DNA of 64,000 nucleotides from Lumbricus terrestris (GCA_949752735.1 OX457052.1:18578649-18642648), one strand, 5' to 3'; positions 11,261-21,829 are shown, counted from the stretch's first letter. Notes: a model not told the origin generated them from the letters alone. A program made the numbers and translations.

Positions 11261-12286
11261 GCATTTGGAATAACCGCACCTGCTATATCCGATGTTCCAT
11301 ATCGGTCACAGAGTCGTGACAGCTTCGACAATCTCTTTCTCATTTGCTTAGTTTCATTACGGTAGGTATGCCTATACTATAGGTCTTGACTTTTCTGACA
11401 CATCCGTGATTTCATCTTCTGGTAAGATTTTACACTTTACTGGATTTACTTCACTGTCCGTTTCATTATTTTGAACACTGCTGTCTGCTAATGCTTGTTC
11501 GTTGACGAAATCCAGACGTTTACGACATATTATAGGCGCATGGTCTCCTTTCTCTTTCTATCATGCCGCTTCTTTAGTGAAGTTGATATAATCTTATCCT
11601 GACGGCTAATCGTCATAACTCTAATTGTCTGTTGATCATGTAGGACTCTTGTTCCTCTCTTGGAACCTTTCTGGCTTTGGTACATTTGCAATTATCAGTG
11701 GTGCATTTGCAGGCTGCAACGTAAAAAATTATCTACACTTTTTTCAATGTTTTGCAATTTCTGAGGACATTTCCTTTAGTTTTCTTCTTTTTTTTAGGGT
11801 TTCATGAGCTTTGAAATTCTTAATGGAAGGTTCTTATAAGTTTAAATGCACCGTCAGATAGACTGTCATAAACTGAATAGAATGACATATTACAAGTTGA
11901 AATATCGCAAAGGATAAAAAAGTTATTAGTGTTTTACCATTTTCAGGCATAGCGACATGTCGCGAACGTGGGGTATCTTAAAAAGTTAATATCTCCTTCA
12001 AATATGCGAATATTCTTGAAATTAAGATATGATTTTACTCAGTTTAAAGAGCTCTTTCCAGCGATGTATTGCTTGGTGGTTAATTATTTTAGACTAAAAA
12101 TATTTCATAAGAAAACCTGTAATTTTCTCAAAAAACTCCAATTTTCAAAACTTTGGCCCTCTGGGGGCAAAGGAAGACATTAATATTTTTCAAAACTTTT
12201 TTGATATTTCTTGACCCCATACCATAAGACAACTTTTTATTGCTAACGGATTTTCGATTTCTAATATTCGTGTTTTTCACTCCACC

Positions 12287-12289
<3 letters not shown>

Positions 12290-12371
<82 letters not shown>

Positions 12372-12390
12372 ATGTGTTTGTGTCTGTGTC
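12290..12390. repeat. (TA)n-(TG)n microsatellite
   Basis: About 20 TA units followed by TG units with TTTG interruptions, flanking the right end of the palindrome. Confidence 0.95.
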
Positions 12391-13006
12391 CTATTTATAT
12401 AGTGTCGAAAACTATCATTTATGCAATTCAATTGAACAATAGGCTATTCGTCTTCTGTTGTCATTGTCTCTATATTGCCAACAATAAACAATTGAAAATA
12501 GTTGAGTCCTTGACATAGTAGAGTGCTACATAAGGACCGACCCGTTATAAGGTTAAACAACCCAACGGTCCACCAAGCACATAGTCATGGTTGCGGGTCC
12601 TTAAAACTGCGGGCCCAGGTAATACAATATTGTCAGTATATAGTCAACTCTTAGCCAACACCTGAATGCAGACCTGCCTTAAAGACCAGCGTGTCTGCTG
12701 TTTTAAAAAGAGCTTTCTTCTGGCGAAAACACCGATGATCCAGCACATAAATATACGTCACACTTAGGCGTAGAAGGAAAATTCCATCCTGTAAACGGCG
12801 AGGACCCATCCTTAGGCCTAATTCTCTCATGCGCAAACTGACGCGAATGCCCAGCCCGTCCGAACGCCGTAACAAGCATCAGTCGCCGGAAACGGAAATA
12901 TTCCGTGGCGCCAACCAGCTTTTATATATTATATAGCTCCAGTCCAAAGTATATTATGAATAAAGCAGAGATGTATCTCATGAATATAAACTGGAGAGCA
13001 ACATAT
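12391..13006. other. intergenic, nothing recognised
   Basis: No splice-bounded coding frame or known repeat was recognised between the palindrome and the LTR retrotransposon. The last four bases, ATAT (13,003-13,006), are the target duplication of the LTR element. Confidence 0.4.
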
Positions 13007-13474
13007 TGTAGCCATTTGCTGTCTACGGCCCTTCTTCTCTTCCGTACTCTATCTTTCTTGGGGCACGTGGGTGTAGAAGGATGGGCGTTGCCTATATAAG
13101 GTCTGACTTCAGGGGGCATCTCTCTCTTGAGCTGAAGCAGTTGTGGTGTGTGTGGAGCGTGGTTGATGTCTCTCGTTGAGCGTGTTCGTGGTGTGCGGTT
13201 CTCCCTTGTTGACCTGCGGGTTCTTCTACTACGTCGCCATCTTCGCCCTGTTGGTGGTCTGGCCGTTCATCCGTCTTCCTTGGCTCCGTTAGCCGTTGTC
13301 TGCTGTGCTGTCGTCCGCACTGAGTCCGCTGTTCTGTTCGACTTCGTGTCTACTAGACGGCAACGTTGTTAATTTCGCTGTATATATTGCTCTCTTGAAT
13401 AAATCGACGTTATTTTATCAAATTGGGACCTTATCTTCATAATCATCCCTTTTAGACGGCCTTTGAACTCAACA
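13007..13474 (+). repeat. 5' LTR
   Basis: Starts TGTAGCC and ends CTCAACA. It contains an E-box CACGTG near 13,065, a TATA box TATATAAG at 13,093-13,100 and a polyadenylation signal AATAAA at 13,398-13,403. This gives a plausible U3-R-U5 order, with transcription starting about 30 bp after the TATA box. Confidence 0.92.
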
Positions 13475-13476
13475 AA

Positions 13477-13491
13477 TGGGGGCCCTCCGTT
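13477..13491 (+). promoter_or_regulatory. candidate primer binding site
   Basis: TGGGGGCCCTCCG begins two bases after the 5' LTR. A TGG start complements the CCA 3' end of a tRNA. The tRNA species was not identified. Confidence 0.5.
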
Positions 13492-13778
13492 CTTTTGCTC
13501 GTTTTGGGCGTTTTTGTGAATGTTTGGGGGCGTAATTCCGTTGGGAAATTTTCGGATATTTTTGGTCCGTATGGTTCTCGGATTTTTTGAGAGAATTTGC
13601 CGTTTTTGTCGGAAATTTTGCGGTGTCGCATTTCGTTTTGTGGGGGCCTGGGCTATTATTGATTTGGCGACAGAAATTTGGTGCGTTTTCGCATTTGAGA
13701 CGGTTTTGAAGTGGACTGTCGTTAGCATTGTGAATTGGGGAGAATTTTGGTATCCGTGGTCTGCGCAGATAGACTGGT

Positions 13779-13991
13779 ATGGCGTCTACCGCGGAAGGTA
13801 CTCTTCTTGACTGGGACGAGATAGTGGAGTTGTCGCTGGACGATTTGAGACAATATTGTGCGACGTTGGGTGAGGACGTTAAAGGTTTATCGAAATCTCA
13901 ATTACTGAAGTTGGCCAGAAAAGCGTTGTCCCCTAAACAAGGAAGTGAGGAGTGGAAACTTCGGGCACAAGCTAAGAGAGAGACAGTCTAA
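13779..13991 (+). CDS. N-terminal Gag segment, SAP-like, ending at in-frame TAA
   Basis: Seventy codons from ATG at 13,779. The pattern LSLDDLRQYCATLGEDVKGL followed by SKSQLLKLARKAL resembles a SAP-like helix-loop-helix found at the N-terminus of some retroelement Gag proteins. The TAA at 13,989-13,991 is followed at once by ATG, and the downstream frame is the same frame. This segment is therefore either the true start of Gag cut off by a nonsense mutation or a short leader ORF that allows re-initiation at the adjacent ATG. The charged helical composition continues across the stop, which favours one original frame. Confidence 0.6.
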   Translation: MASTAEGTLLDWDEIVELSLDDLRQYCATLGEDVKGLSKSQLLKLARKALSPKQGSEEWKLRAQAKRETV

Positions 13992-16900
13992 ATGGAGCGC
14001 TTAAAATTCAAGGAGGACCGAGACTTTGAGTGGGAAGTAGAGAAAGAGAAAATGAGAATGGCAGCTGAGGTAGAGAAGGAGAAAATGAGAATGGCAGCTG
14101 AGGCCGAGGAGAAGAAGATGGAGGCAGAGAAGGAGAAAATGAGAATGGCAGCTGAGGCAGAGAAAGAGAAAATAAGAATGGCGGCTGAGGCTGAGACAGA
14201 GAAAATGAGAATGGTAGCTGAGGCAGAGGAGAAGAAAATGAGAATGGCGGCTGAGGCTGAGGAAATGAAAAGGAGATTTGACATAGAGGAGAAAAGGATG
14301 AATTTGGAGGTCGAAAAACAGAAATTCGATATTGAAATGAGGAAAGTGGAATTAGGAGTTGTGGAACCACGACCTGCGCAGAACAAGGAGGATTTTCGTT
14401 TTGGGGCGGCAATTAAATTTGTCCCTAAATTTGTCCCCACAGATATCGAACATTATTTTGCGTCGTTCGAACAGGCGATGGCTTTGCATAAAATTCCGAT
14501 GGAAAAATGGTCATCCCTTTTACAGCCACAACTGTCGGGAAAGGCGGCAAACGTATTTGCGTCTTTGTCTTTGGATGATTGTGTGAATTATGATGTTGTT
14601 AAAACTGCGCTCCTCGCAGCTTATGAGCGGATACCTGAATTCTATCGGAAGAAATTTCGGGGGTTGAAAAAAGAACCACGGGAGACTTTTGCCAATTATG
14701 CATATCGCCTTCAGATACCTTTTCAGCGTTGGATCGAGGGTACAAATTCGTGGGATGATTTGGCTAAATTTAAAGAGGTCGTACAGATGGAGCAATTTGT
14801 ACAAGCGTTACCACTAGAGGTACACAGGTGGCTTTTGGACAAGAGTCCTGAGAGTGTAGCGAGTGCTGCACGTATGGCAGATGAATACGCTGTTTTGTAT
14901 AAACAGGGGCCGAGTAATTATGCTGGGGGATTCCAAAGGAATTTTTCTGAGCGTACAAACCGATTCTCATCTGAAGATAGTGAGAAGAAAGATGTGTGGA
15001 AGCGTCAGGGCTCAGGGCACAAGGAAGGTGTGCGCCATGATTCGAAATGGGGTAAGCGTTCGCCTCAAAGAGGGACGTATGGGTTTAAGCAGCCTGGTCG
15101 TCAATATGATGATGTTGATGGGTTTGGGGAGCAGGTCACGTGCTCGTACTGCAGATCTCCCGGGCACTTGAAGGCCCAATGTTTGAAATTAAAACGAAAG
15201 GAGGGACCTGAAATTGAAAATTGGAGGGGTCCGAAACCAGTGGGTTTGGTACAAACTATGTCGGCACCTGTTAAGGAACAGTGTTTTCAGAAGCCTATTG
15301 AAAATGTCGATAAAATGTATGCTCCTTTCTGTGTGAATGGTTGTGTCATTAATGATGTGAATGAACGAAAGGATGGTATTTTTCTACGGGACTCAGGTGC
15401 ACTTCAATCTTTAGTGACTGCTGCATGGTTGGATGAACATGATTTTGTGCAGTTAAATGAAACCAGGCTTCTGCGCGGTATTTCGGGTCAAATTATGGAG
15501 CGCCCGCTGGTGAAATTGAATGTTGAATGTGCATTTGTGAAAGGAGAAATTCTTTGTTGTATGATGAATTCCCTTCCTATGAGCGGTGTACAAGTGGTAA
15601 TTGGGAATGATGTAGCGCTTGCAGGTGATATTGTTGATGTTGCGATTACGACGAGGGCTCGAGCTCGACAATATGCAGAGGAACGAAGTGAGACAATGAG
15701 CGCTGTGTGCTGTGAACCGACGCGCGTGGAGACGACGAGTCTGGGTCATAGTGCAGAGTCGGTCGATCGGGCATTAATGACAGGTGATTTAATGATTGTG
15801 TCAAATGACCCAGCGCTTTTAGAGCCCGGTGATTTAGAAGCATTATTTGCAGCGACTGAAAGTATTGACGACTGGACAGAGATCTGTGTTCCGAGATCTG
15901 AATTTATAATGAGGCAAAGAAATTGTCCAGATTTGGGTCCACTGTTCGCGCTGGCGGAAAATAAATCGACAGGCGATGGCCGTGTACAACCGTATGCGTT
16001 GGTTGAAGGTGTGTTAGTGCGTCGGTGGGACGATAAATTAACACCATTTGGGCTGGGTGTTTCACAAATTGTGGTTCCACGTCAGTTGAGAAGGAAATTG
16101 TTGCACGTTGCACACGATATACCGGTTTCGGGTCATCTGGGAACGCAGAAGACATTGGACAGACTGTTAAAACATTTCTGGTGGCCGCTTGTAAATAAGG
16201 ATGTACGTGAGTATTGTCGGTCATGTGATGTTTGTCAGAGGTTGGGTAAAGGTAACAGGAATTATAGAGCGCCTATGGTGAGTGTGCCTGTTATGCAAGA
16301 AGTGTTTGAACGTCTCGCGATGGACATCGTTGGTCCTTTGAGTGTTTGTGCCTTAACGGGTAACAGATTCATTCTTACAGTGATTGATCTGGCGTCGCAT
16401 TTCCCATTTGCTTTTCCTTTGAAGACTCATACGGCACAAGATGTGGCGAAATGTTTGTGTGAGGTGTTTACGATGTTCGGTTTTCCGAAAGAAATACTTT
16501 CTGATTGTGGCAGTGAGTTCATGTCTGATTTGATGCAAGTGTTTGTGCATGAATGTGGTATTGTACAATTGAAGACTAGTCCTTATAGACCACAGTCGAA
16601 TGGCTCGTGTGAAAGATTCCATCGTACCATGAAAGATATGTTGAAGGCGTTGGCTGAAACATATCCGGGTTCGTGGGATACAATGCTCCCTTGGATTTTG
16701 TTTGCCTATAGGGAAGTTCCTGTACAGGGTACTGGGTTTTCTGCCTTTGACTTGATGTATGGTAGAGATGTTCGGGGAATGCTTCAATTGATGAAAGAGG
16801 CATGGTTGTCAAAAGATGTTGTACATGAAGTGTCTGGAAAGAATGTAATTGAATATGTCTTGCAATTGCGTGAGCGTATGCGTGTTGGGTTGCAAATGGC

Positions 16901-17681
16901 CAGTGACAATGCTGTTGTTGCTAAGACTAAGTCGAAGCAAATGTATGATAAGCATTCGAGGTCTGTGACTTTTGAAGAAGGTGAAAAGGTGTTACTGTTG
17001 ATTCCGTTGGTTGGTAAACCTTTGCAGGCCAAATATTGTGGGCCTTATGTGGTGTTGCGTCGGCTGGGTCCGGTTGATTATTTGGTATGTACGCCGGATA
17101 GACGGAAAACGGAAAGGGTGGTACATGTTAATCTCATGAAGCGGTATGTGGATCGTGCGGATGTGATGCATGATGTACCGACAGATGATGTGGTTGCTTC
17201 TGTGTTGTTGGTGGATACGGATGTGAAGGTGACTGAGTTGACTTTGGAGGATAAAGTCTTACAATGTGATGTGTCTGATGAATGTCATGATGAATTACGT
17301 GATGTTTTGCATGACTTTGCACATGTGTTTAGTAAGTTGCCGGGTAAAACTGACATGGTGTCACATAGGATTGAATTGGTCGAAGGTGCTCGTCCTGTTC
17401 GACAAACGCCTTATAGATTGAATCCTGAGCGGATGGCTAAGGTGGAGAAAGAGGTGGATCAGTTGATGAAGGCTGGGATTATTGAGGAATCCGAGAGTCC
17501 TTGGGCGGCTCCGATTGTCATGGTTCCTAAGCCAGACAGTACGGATCGCTTATGTACGGATTTCAGGAAACTGAATGGGCTGTCCGTAGCGGATCCATTT
17601 CCGATGCCCCGGGTGGAGGTCTTAATTGATCGACTTGGGAAATCCCGATATTTGACAAAGTTGGATATGACGAAAGGGTAA
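13992..17681 (+). CDS. Gag-protease-integrase-partial RT polyprotein of the Gmr1-like element
   Basis: 1,229 codons. In order: Glu/Lys/Met-rich coiled coil with EKEKMRMAAEAE repeats (residues ~15-120); capsid with a SCAN-like stretch (~215-302, including FRGLKKEPRE, MEQFVQALPLEV and SPESVASAARMADEY); CCHC zinc knuckle C384-C387-H392-C397; aspartic protease DSGA at 467-470; integrase zinc site H708, H715, C745, C748; catalytic D778, D838, E874 with the D-x35-E spacing; then the N-terminal half of RT ending KLDMTKG. It ends at TAA 17,679-17,681 inside RT. Reverse transcription and integration would be the roles of the intact polyprotein. Integrase before RT is the notable feature. Confidence 0.92.
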   Translation: MERLKFKEDRDFEWEVEKEKMRMAAEVEKEKMRMAAEAEEKKMEAEKEKMRMAAEAEKEKIRMAAEAETEKMRMVAEAEEKKMRMAAEAEEMKRRFDIEEKRMNLEVEKQKFDIEMRKVELGVVEPRPAQNKEDFRFGAAIKFVPKFVPTDIEHYFASFEQAMALHKIPMEKWSSLLQPQLSGKAANVFASLSLDDCVNYDVVKTALLAAYERIPEFYRKKFRGLKKEPRETFANYAYRLQIPFQRWIEGTNSWDDLAKFKEVVQMEQFVQALPLEVHRWLLDKSPESVASAARMADEYAVLYKQGPSNYAGGFQRNFSERTNRFSSEDSEKKDVWKRQGSGHKEGVRHDSKWGKRSPQRGTYGFKQPGRQYDDVDGFGEQVTCSYCRSPGHLKAQCLKLKRKEGPEIENWRGPKPVGLVQTMSAPVKEQCFQKPIENVDKMYAPFCVNGCVINDVNERKDGIFLRDSGALQSLVTAAWLDEHDFVQLNETRLLRGISGQIMERPLVKLNVECAFVKGEILCCMMNSLPMSGVQVVIGNDVALAGDIVDVAITTRARARQYAEERSETMSAVCCEPTRVETTSLGHSAESVDRALMTGDLMIVSNDPALLEPGDLEALFAATESIDDWTEICVPRSEFIMRQRNCPDLGPLFALAENKSTGDGRVQPYALVEGVLVRRWDDKLTPFGLGVSQIVVPRQLRRKLLHVAHDIPVSGHLGTQKTLDRLLKHFWWPLVNKDVREYCRSCDVCQRLGKGNRNYRAPMVSVPVMQEVFERLAMDIVGPLSVCALTGNRFILTVIDLASHFPFAFPLKTHTAQDVAKCLCEVFTMFGFPKEILSDCGSEFMSDLMQVFVHECGIVQLKTSPYRPQSNGSCERFHRTMKDMLKALAETYPGSWDTMLPWILFAYREVPVQGTGFSAFDLMYGRDVRGMLQLMKEAWLSKDVVHEVSGKNVIEYVLQLRERMRVGLQMASDNAVVAKTKSKQMYDKHSRSVTFEEGEKVLLLIPLVGKPLQAKYCGPYVVLRRLGPVDYLVCTPDRRKTERVVHVNLMKRYVDRADVMHDVPTDDVVASVLLVDTDVKVTELTLEDKVLQCDVSDECHDELRDVLHDFAHVFSKLPGKTDMVSHRIELVEGARPVRQTPYRLNPERMAKVEKEVDQLMKAGIIEESESPWAAPIVMVPKPDSTDRLCTDFRKLNGLSVADPFPMPRVEVLIDRLGKSRYLTKLDMTKG

Positions 17682-18647
17682 TGGCAGATTCCAATGCATC
17701 CTGATTCAGTCCCGTTGACTGCTTTTGTAACCCCGAAGGGTCATTACCAGTGGAAATATATGAGCTTCGGATTGAAAAATGCTCCTGCCTCGTTTTCAAG
17801 ATTGATTACGAAAGTTTTGAATGGATTGGATGATTTTTGTGATGCGTATCTGGACGATATTATAATTTTCAGTTTGGAATGGTCGGATCATTTGATACAC
17901 TTGCGTAAGGTGTTGAGTAGGATTGCTGATGCATGCTTGACTTTGAACTTAGCAAAATGTGTATTTGCAAATGCGGAAGTGGATTTTTTGGGTCACCACA
18001 TTGGAGTTGATGGGGTACAGCCACGGGTAAAGAAGGTGGAAGCGGTGTTACGTTTTCCCAGGCCCAGCACTAAGAAGCAGATGCAATCGTTTCTAGGACT
18101 TGCTGGCTATTATAAGAGATATTTACCTCATTTCTCTGACATTGCTTTGCCGCTTACGGCGTTAACGAAGAAAGGGATTCCTTTTAGATGGAATGAGGAA
18201 GCAGAGAATGCCTTTGTTGAGTTGAAATCTCGTCTGGCTTCTCGACCTATTCTAATACCTCCTGACTTTTCTAAACAGTTTTGTGTTGGTGTAGACGCAT
18301 CTCAATTCTGTGTGGGAGCCTGTTTGTTTCAGATGCACGAAGAATTGGAACACCCGATCTGTTACATCAGCCGGAAGCTTCTGACGCATGAAGTCCGATA
18401 TTCCACGATTGAAAAGGAGGCGTTGGCTCTGATGGTCGCGTTACGAGCCTTCAGTGTATACTTCGGGTCCGCGCTGGTCCTGGTGTACACGGATCACAAG
18501 CCTCTGCAGTTCATCCGTCAGATGGCCAATAAAAATATGAAGCTCTTGAGATGGAGTCTGGAACTCGAACAGTACAATCTCGACATTCGGCATCGGCCTG
18601 GCAAGTTAAATGTTCTGCCAGATATTCTCAGCCGTCCGTCGCAGTAG
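17682..18647 (+). pseudogene. remainder of RT plus RNase H, cut off by nonsense codon
   Basis: It continues in the same frame directly after the TAA at 17,679 with WQIPMHPDS, then FGLKNAPASF, the RT active site YLDDIIIF near 17,846, thumb/connection FLGLAGYYKRYLPHF, and RNase H with GVDASQF, ISRKLL...YSTIEKEALAL and VYTDHKPLQFI. It ends RPGKLNVLPDILSRPS. All motifs are intact; only the single upstream stop separates it from the preceding polyprotein. As it stands this copy would not make full-length RT. Confidence 0.9.
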
Positions 18648-19387
18648 CGTGGTTGGGATCGTGTTGAGGCATAGTCATTGATGTCTCAGCATGGATTCTG
18701 ACCTCGGCGTCATCGAGCGTGACAGAGAAGCTCTCTGTTACGTTCTTCGTCAGTCATACGTCATCGTCAGTAAAATGGAAATTCTTGCAATGAACACTTC
18801 AGTGAGTGTCTTGCGCGCGTCTGTCAGACACTTTCCAGAAAAAGTGGTGGAAGCGTCAGTCCGTAGAAGCTTCTGTCAGTACATCGTCAGTAAATGGAAA
18901 TTCTTGCAATGAACACTTCAGTGAGTGTTTTGCGCGCGTCTGTCAGACACTTTCCAGAAAAAGTGGTGGATTCGTCAAAGTCTTGTTCCAGAACTGTTCA
19001 AGAGTTGGGGGTTCTTGTTGGGGTTCGGTGGTTGACACTGTTAACTTTAGTCTCGTATGGCTTTGGCCAATGACACTTTCAATTTTGGTTCATTTTTGAT
19101 ACACGTTGTGTATCCAAATTTTTTCTTGTTTTTCAGATTTATATGATTCGAACTGTTGAATTGCTTTGAATTATATGAACTCTCAGTTGATTGCTTATTA
19201 GGATGCATTATTTAGTGTTTTGTGCTGCTTTAGTTGTTGCGATGCATTGTGCGCTGAATTGCTGAGTACGTTAACTTGTAATGATATAGTGCTTGGCGAT
19301 TCTTTATGTTATGGACGTGTAGGCGTAGCGATTACTGCTCTGTTTCGTCGTCCCCTCAGGACTCCTCAAGTTTTTGGGAGGGTGATA
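18648..19387 (+). other. 3' untranslated part of the LTR element with tandem duplication
   Basis: About 120 bp around 18,770-18,880 is repeated at 18,890-18,985; both copies contain GGAAATTCTTGCAATGAACA and GACACTTTCCAGAAAAAGTG. The region ends with a purine-rich stretch, GGGAGGGTGATA (19,376-19,387), a probable polypurine tract, directly before the 3' LTR. No env-like frame is present. Confidence 0.7.
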
Positions 19388-19856
19388 TGTAGCCATTTGC
19401 TGTCTACGGCCCTTCTTCTCTTCCGTACTCTATCTTTCTTGGGGCACGTGGGTGTAGAAGGATGGGCGTTGCCTATATAAGGTCTGACTTCAGGGGGCAT
19501 CTCTCTCTTGAGCTGAAGCAGTTGTGGTGTGTGTGGAGCGTGGTTGATGTCTCTCGTTGAGCGTGTTCGTGGTGTGCGGTTCTCCCTTGTTGACCTGCGG
19601 ATTCTTCTACTACGTCGCCATCTTCGCCCTGTTGGTGGTCTGGCCGTTCATCCGTCTTCCTTGGCTCCGTTAGCCGTTGTCTGCTGTGCTGTCGTCCGCA
19701 ATGAGTCCGCTGTTCTGTTCGACTTCGTGTCTACTAGACGGTAACGTTGTTAATTTCGCTGTATATATTGCTCTCTTGAATAAATCGACGTTATTTTTAT
19801 CAAATTGGGACCTTATCTTCATAATCATCCCTTTTAGACGGCCTTTGAACTCAACA
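19388..19856 (+). repeat. 3' LTR
   Basis: Same boundaries as the 5' LTR, with TATA box at 19,474-19,481 and AATAAA at 19,779-19,784. I see three substitutions and one extra T relative to the 5' copy. It is followed by the target duplication ATAT. Confidence 0.92.
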
Positions 19857-20142
19857 ATATATATGCGTCTAGAATTGGCATAGACACGTATCTATTGGCA
19901 CCGTGAAGGGGAAAGCAGATTAGGGGGAGGAGGTCAACAGAAATACTAGGGCTTATTGATTTTTAATATCGTCGATGGTTTACCAAACGACCTCGGGCAT
20001 ACCGCTAGACTGTGAAATTATTAAATTTTTGCTTTCAATTTCACGAAATCGGTCACGTATAATTATACCATATAATCTTGCCAGTGAAAAGTAGAAGTGA
20101 AGACGTGTTTCACCTCCTAAATTTATTCTTAGATCGTATTAT

Positions 20143-20143
20143 C

Positions 20144-20191
<48 letters not shown>
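20143..20191. repeat. (TA)n microsatellite
   Basis: About 24 TA units. The sequence 19,861-20,700 otherwise shows no gene or recognised repeat. Confidence 0.95.
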
Positions 20192-20193
<2 letters not shown>

Positions 20194-20707
20194 GCTACTA
20201 TTCCCACGAGGATTCTGTATACTAGGGATATTATTTAAGAGTTCTATATTATGATCACGGATCACGAAATAGCGTGAAAAGCTGGACGACAGACAGGATG
20301 GCATTCAGTCCCAGTTTATTGTCAGCTATATATAATACACTGGTCGCAAATGGAGCAACAGATACGGGTTGAACACGCAATGATACGGCATATTATTGGT
20401 TTATATGCATATATAGCGTATATGCGGCATATATATGTCTCTATAATATATGTATATATATATACGGCATAGACCTACATGCATAATATATCGAGGGCTG
20501 ACTATATGTAATATATTTATTTATGTGCCACGCATAGAACACAAGGCTCAAATGCACATTCCCTGTTGGGTTGCAATTTATTCCTTATCAGTCACAGCCA
20601 ACGTGTTTCTCTATACGCCGTTCTTATAAGCCGTGCATCCAGCATGCAACCAGTTTAACAAACGCATATCTCAAGTCAGCGGAGATATGGGCGAATCAAT
20701 ATCATTG

Positions 20708-20778
20708 TTCCCTCTGTCTCTGTCTCTGTCTCTGTCTCTGTCTCTCTGTCTCTGTCTCTGTCTCTGACTCTGTCTCTG

Positions 20779-20857
<79 letters not shown>

Positions 20858-21048
20858 CTCTCACTCTCTCTCTCTCTCGCTCTCTCGCACTCTCTTTCTC
20901 AATTCTCTCTCTCTCTCACTCTCTCTGTCTCTCTGTCTCTCTGTCTCTCTGTCTCTCTCTGTCTCCTCTCTCTCTCTCCTTCTCTTCTCTTCTCTCTCAT
21001 CGTCTCTCTCTCCTCTCTCTCTCTCTCTCCTTTCTCTCTCTCTCTCGA

Positions 21049-21136
<88 letters not shown>

Positions 21137-21174
21137 TTCTCTCTCTTCTTTCTCTCTCTGTCTCTCTCTCTGTC

Positions 21175-21253
<79 letters not shown>
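20708..21253. repeat. (TC)n / (TCTCTG)n low-complexity tract, ~545 bp
   Basis: Almost pure pyrimidine on the plus strand: TCTCTG hexamers, long TC runs, and a CTGT block near 21,180. The poly-Ser-Leu and Arg-Glu frames across it are artefacts. Confidence 0.95.
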
Positions 21254-21256
<3 letters not shown>

Positions 21257-21829
21257 CACGACGCCTTTCCCCTAAGCGTTTTAGTCCTGCTCCTGGCTAT
21301 TATTTAGTCAGTTAATCGATCATGGTCACAATCTTTCGATCGCAGCCGGTCAATCAGGGACTGCATTTCGAGGTGCTATAGATACAGTGCTATACAGTGC
21401 AATCGCTGCAGTCTACATTCATTTCATTTATCCATTGGTTCTCTATTCAGTCCTAAAGATATATTACGGTATGAGTTCGATTGTTCAGACGAAACTGCAG
21501 GAATTATTGCTTCGTCCATTCAGAGAACTCCACGGAATTTCAAGCACTAAGTCAGTATAAGATGGAGATTAAAAGGAGAATGATGGCTGCAGCGGCATTA
21601 TCTTTTACAGCCCGGAATCTATTCTCTGGTACGTGACAAGAGATCCGGAGGACGAAAGCCACCGAGGAATGCTGTTGAAGGTATGGGCGGGGACTAAGAG
21701 GGAGGAAAGGGGACGGCCCCCAAAGTTATGATGGGGGACGGAGATGCTTATGTTTCCCAATATATAAGAAATATTCATAATCACCATCGTAAATTTTTAT
21801 ACAGATAGGAACTATTGGTAAATTCTGGT

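Larger units (their letters stand above)
9549..12292. mobile_element. 2.75-kb palindromic element with ~1.17-kb arms
   Basis: The left arm, 9549-10,718, begins TAGGGTGGAGTGAAAAACAC. The right arm, 11,131-12,292, is its reverse complement with only scattered differences; conceptual frames in the two arms are 100% identical over 70 codons (10,506 versus 11,343) and 97% over 71 codons. The ends sit inside (TA)n, so a target duplication cannot be judged. The central 412 bp hold a SINE-2 copy and a diverged direct copy of arm sequence. This is a foldback transposon or an inverted duplication of a DNA transposon; an assembly chimera must also be considered. Confidence 0.8.
13007..19856 (+). mobile_element. 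Gmr1-like Ty3/gypsy LTR retrotransposon (6,850 bp)
   Basis: A complete element with two TGTAGCC...CTCAACA LTRs (468 and 469 bp) and a 4-bp duplication ATAT at 13,003-13,006 and 19,857-19,860. The coding order is SAP-like segment, coiled coil, SCAN-like capsid, CCHC zinc knuckle, aspartic protease, integrase, reverse transcriptase, RNase H. Integrase precedes RT, the copia-like order that defines the deuterostome Gmr1 group of Ty3/gypsy. The RT and RNase H sequences are Ty3/gypsy type. The LTRs differ at about four positions, indicating recent insertion. Two in-frame stops (13,989 and 17,679) interrupt an otherwise continuous frame. No env gene is seen. Confidence 0.93.

Noticed and set aside
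13779..18647. An endogenous retrovirus with env
   Set aside because: After RNase H only a short untranslated region with a tandem duplication precedes the 3' LTR; no envelope frame exists.
20571..21275. 234-codon Ser/Leu frame and complementary Arg/Glu frames
   Set aside because: Translation of a TC/GA microsatellite.
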